In this document: in pieces, positions 62,544-64,000 of the stretch
Position numbering within the stretch: the stretch's first letter is position 1
Layout: each line of letters opens with the position of its first letter
Assembly (NCBI RefSeq): GCF_008386585.1
Contig: NZ_VUOB01000028.1
Span: 155,512-219,511 of the forward strand
DNA: 64,000 nt
Direction of reading: 5' to 3'
DNA from: Solihabitans fulvus
Lineage (GTDB): Bacteria > Actinomycetota > Actinomycetes > Mycobacteriales > Pseudonocardiaceae
Notes under the pieces: generated by a model
The model's database searches: none
The model's input: the letters and a program-made list of their open reading frames with translations, nothing else
Told to the model about the DNA's origin: nothing
Made by a program: the position numbers and the translations under genes

Positions 62544-63230
62544 GTGGAGCAGGCAGCCGCTCCCACGCAGTGGCTCCAGTCCGTACGAGCCCTGCCCGAG
62601 GTGCTGACGGTGGCCGAACTCTCCCCCGTCGCCGGCTTCGCCAGCCAGGAACACGCTCTGCGGCTGGCCGCCCGCAAGGGGCAGATCCCCGGCGCGTTCC
62701 AGGTCGGCACCGAGTGGCGGTTCGTCCGCGACCTCGTACTGGCCGACCTGACCGGCACCCAGGCACACCCCAACGACCTCCCCTGGGCAGGACTGCCGGC
62801 GATCCTGGTCGAGGACGAGGTCATGACCCTGCTGCGCATCGATTCAACCCGCACGCTGCGAGCACTGCTGCGCCGCGGAGCCATTCCCGGGGCGATCCAG
62901 CTCGGTCAGCTCATCAGGGTGGTGCGCGACGTTGCTGTCGCCGGCCTGACCGGCATCCCGATCGCCTCGCCCGAGCTGCCCTGGGACGGCGTCGGCGAGA
63001 TCCTCGGTTCCGAGCAGCTGCGCGACATGCTGCGCGTAGCCGAACGCACCTGGCGCCGGCAGATCGCCGAGGGCAGGGTGCCCGGCATGTTCCAGATCGG
63101 CTCACAGGTGCGGTTCTGGCGCGAAGTGGTCGCAGCCGAACTCCTACCTACCGCCGGAACGCCAACCAGCGCACCGGCCTCGGCCATCGCCTCGGCCGCG
63201 GTACTGACGCAGCAGCCGCCTACGAGGTAG
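62544..63230 (+). CDS. Regulator with three tandem excisionase-type HTH domains
   Basis: 228 residues from GTG 62544; AAGGAGG at 62532-62538 decides this start over an upstream one at 62472. Three similar units lie at residues 20-69, 87-134 and 152-200. Each has a helix-turn-helix ending in (K/R/E)G-x-(I/V)PG, then a wing FQ(V/I)G or IQLG and an R-(F/V)-(V/W)-R element, the pattern of HTH_17/excisionase-like domains. Linkers contain LPWAG or LPWDG. A linear array of three such domains should contact three half-sites. Divergent from the transfer operon, it probably controls excision or transfer. Confidence 0.75.
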   Translation: MEQAAAPTQWLQSVRALPEVLTVAELSPVAGFASQEHALRLAARKGQIPGAFQVGTEWRFVRDLVLADLTGTQAHPNDLPWAGLPAILVEDEVMTLLRIDSTRTLRALLRRGAIPGAIQLGQLIRVVRDVAVAGLTGIPIASPELPWDGVGEILGSEQLRDMLRVAERTWRRQIAEGRVPGMFQIGSQVRFWREVVAAELLPTAGTPTSAPASAIASAAVLTQQPPTR

Positions 63231-63273
63231 CCAGCCTCCAACGACGGCCTGCGGGACTTTCCAGGAGGTCGTC

Positions 63274-63981
63274 GTGACGACCTCACCTCACGCTGCTGGC
63301 AAGCTCATTGGCCTGGGCGCGTTAGCGCTGATCGGCATCGTCCTTGGCCTGTGCATCCTTGGCGGCGGCAGCCACGTCGCTGGCGACGAAGCGCAGAAGG
63401 CGTGCGGCAGGCCCGGAAGCCAGCCTGAACAGGTGGGCGACCACGACTGGAGCGCCGAGCAACTCGGCAACGCCCGCACCATCACCCAGGTCACCGCCGA
63501 CCGGCTGCTACTACCCAAGAAGGCGGCGGTCATCGCGATCGCGACCGCGATCGTCGAGTCCACGCTGCGCAACCTCGACTACGGGGACCGTGACTCGCTG
63601 GGCCTGTTCCAGCAACGCCCCTCACAGGGATGGGGCACTCGCGAACAGATCCTCGATCCGGTGTACGCCACCAACAAGTTCCTCGACGTCCTGGTCCACG
63701 TTCCCGACTGGTACTACCGCCCGCTGGGCGAGGACGCCCAGGCGGTGCAGCGCTCCGCGTTCCCCGAGCGCTACGCACCCTGGGAGCACAACGCGCAGTT
63801 GCTGGCCGACATGTACTGGACCGGCGAGGACGACATCGGGCACATGCCGGCTGTCCCACCGGGGAGCCTCGGTGCTCCAGTGGCGTGCAACCCCACCCTC
63901 GCGACGAAAGGGAGGTTCGTCAGGCCCGCCGAGGGCATCGTCACCTCAGGCTTCGGTCCGCGCGACGGCGGGATGCATTGA
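63274..63981 (+). CDS. Cell-wall hydrolase (VirB1-like), truncated at an M23 domain
   Basis: 235 residues from GTG 63274 with AGGAGG 5-10 bases upstream. Membrane anchor LIGLGALALIGIVLGLCILG, then a lysozyme/transglycosylase-like domain: AIATAIVESTLRNLDYG (Glu near 92), SLGLFQQRPSQGWGTREQIL and YATNKFLDVL. After a linker, GRFVRPAEGIVTSGFGPRDG opens an M23 peptidase domain, but a TGA follows MH, where H-x-G-x-D-L should begin. In-frame sequence after the stop (GDL) still fits the family. Such two-domain hydrolases open the wall for the conjugation channel; here the peptidase is lost or the gene is broken. Confidence 0.75.
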   Translation: MTTSPHAAGKLIGLGALALIGIVLGLCILGGGSHVAGDEAQKACGRPGSQPEQVGDHDWSAEQLGNARTITQVTADRLLLPKKAAVIAIATAIVESTLRNLDYGDRDSLGLFQQRPSQGWGTREQILDPVYATNKFLDVLVHVPDWYYRPLGEDAQAVQRSAFPERYAPWEHNAQLLADMYWTGEDDIGHMPAVPPGSLGAPVACNPTLATKGRFVRPAEGIVTSGFGPRDGGMH

Positions 63982-64000
63982 GGTGATCTCACCAGGATTC

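Larger units (their letters stand above)
41815..64000. mobile_element. Integrative conjugative element, left end, T4SS type
   Basis: From the att-like tRNA end rightward: tyrosine integrase, small regulators, replication-like proteins, a giant methyltransferase-helicase, coupling protein, VirB4, SCO6880, VirB6-like channel, further envelope proteins, a P-loop protein, then divergent control and cell-wall hydrolase genes. Nearly all minus-strand stops overlap the next start. This is a type IV secretion conjugative element, unlike the single-TraB actinomycete AICEs. The relaxase and right att are outside the window. Confidence 0.85.

Noticed and set aside
1..64000. CRISPR arrays, rRNA genes and insertion sequences
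   Set aside because: No regularly spaced repeats, rRNA-like stretches or transposase genes with terminal repeats were seen in the window.

Overview
The window is high-GC actinomycete DNA, with near-constant G/C at third codon positions, many GTG starts, ATGA/GTGA stop-start overlaps and a mycothiol-type (MDMPI-fold) enzyme. The mix of genes best fits the family Pseudonocardiaceae or a close relative. This is inferred from gene content; no rRNA gene is present to confirm it.

Region 1 (1-11.3 kb) is ordinary accessory chromosome. It holds a partial FAD monooxygenase divergent from a TetR regulator and a minus-strand cassette of WXG/ESX-like small proteins ending in a membrane protein. A plus-strand operon follows: secreted metallophosphoesterase, MFS exporter and TolB-like membrane-anchored protein, behind a palindromic operator. 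A DUF4097 protein and small single genes complete the region.

Region 2 (11.3-22.8 kb) is the most interesting part. It is one minus-strand biosynthetic operon whose five upstream genes all overlap or nearly touch. In transcription order it encodes an acyl-CoA ligase fused to an aldehyde-dehydrogenase-like reductase, a ThDP-dependent carboligase-like enzyme, a FabF-type ketosynthase, an unusual condensation protein with only remnants of adenylation and carrier domains, an alpha-oxoamine synthase, a short-chain dehydrogenase and an MFS exporter. Two tiny translationally coupled ORFs lie between the last genes. I do not recognise this combination as a known pathway. A reasonable reading is activation and reduction or transfer of a carboxylic acid, C-C bond formation by ThDP, KS and PLP enzymes, amide or ester formation by the C domain, then reduction and export.

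Region 3 (22.8-34.4 kb) starts with a decayed patch (truncated FAD monooxygenase, SDR with an internal deletion). It continues with a hotdog-fold protein, an ECF sigma factor, a LytS-type histidine kinase, a DUF6328-like membrane protein, and a LytTR regulator - DUF485 - ActP-like symporter operon with a CRP/GlxR-like box. A P450 and a secreted lipase close it.

Region 4 (34.4-41.8 kb) is a degraded island. It contains a frameshifted lower-GC hypothetical gene, an SMI1/KNR4 immunity pseudogene behind the C-terminal part of an RHS nuclease toxin, a TPR fragment fused head-on to the RHS remnant, an intact SF1 helicase with a DUF2726-like nuclease domain, and a fragment of a TrwC/MobF relaxase.

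Region 5 (41.8 kb to the right edge) is one end of an integrative conjugative element. A tRNA 3'-end-like att sequence abuts the tyrosine integrase. Upstream of the integrase runs a nearly uninterrupted minus-strand operon: AbrB-like protein, tandem DnaB-N protein, hypotheticals, a 2431-residue methyltransferase-helicase, DUF4913 protein, TraG/VirD4 coupling protein, VirB4 ATPase, SCO6880-family protein, VirB6/TrbL-like channel, a lipoprotein-like or VirB8-like protein, a small membrane protein and a ParA-like P-loop protein. Divergent from it are a triple-HTH regulator and a VirB1-like cell-wall hydrolase that is interrupted at the window edge. The relaxase and the other end lie outside the window.
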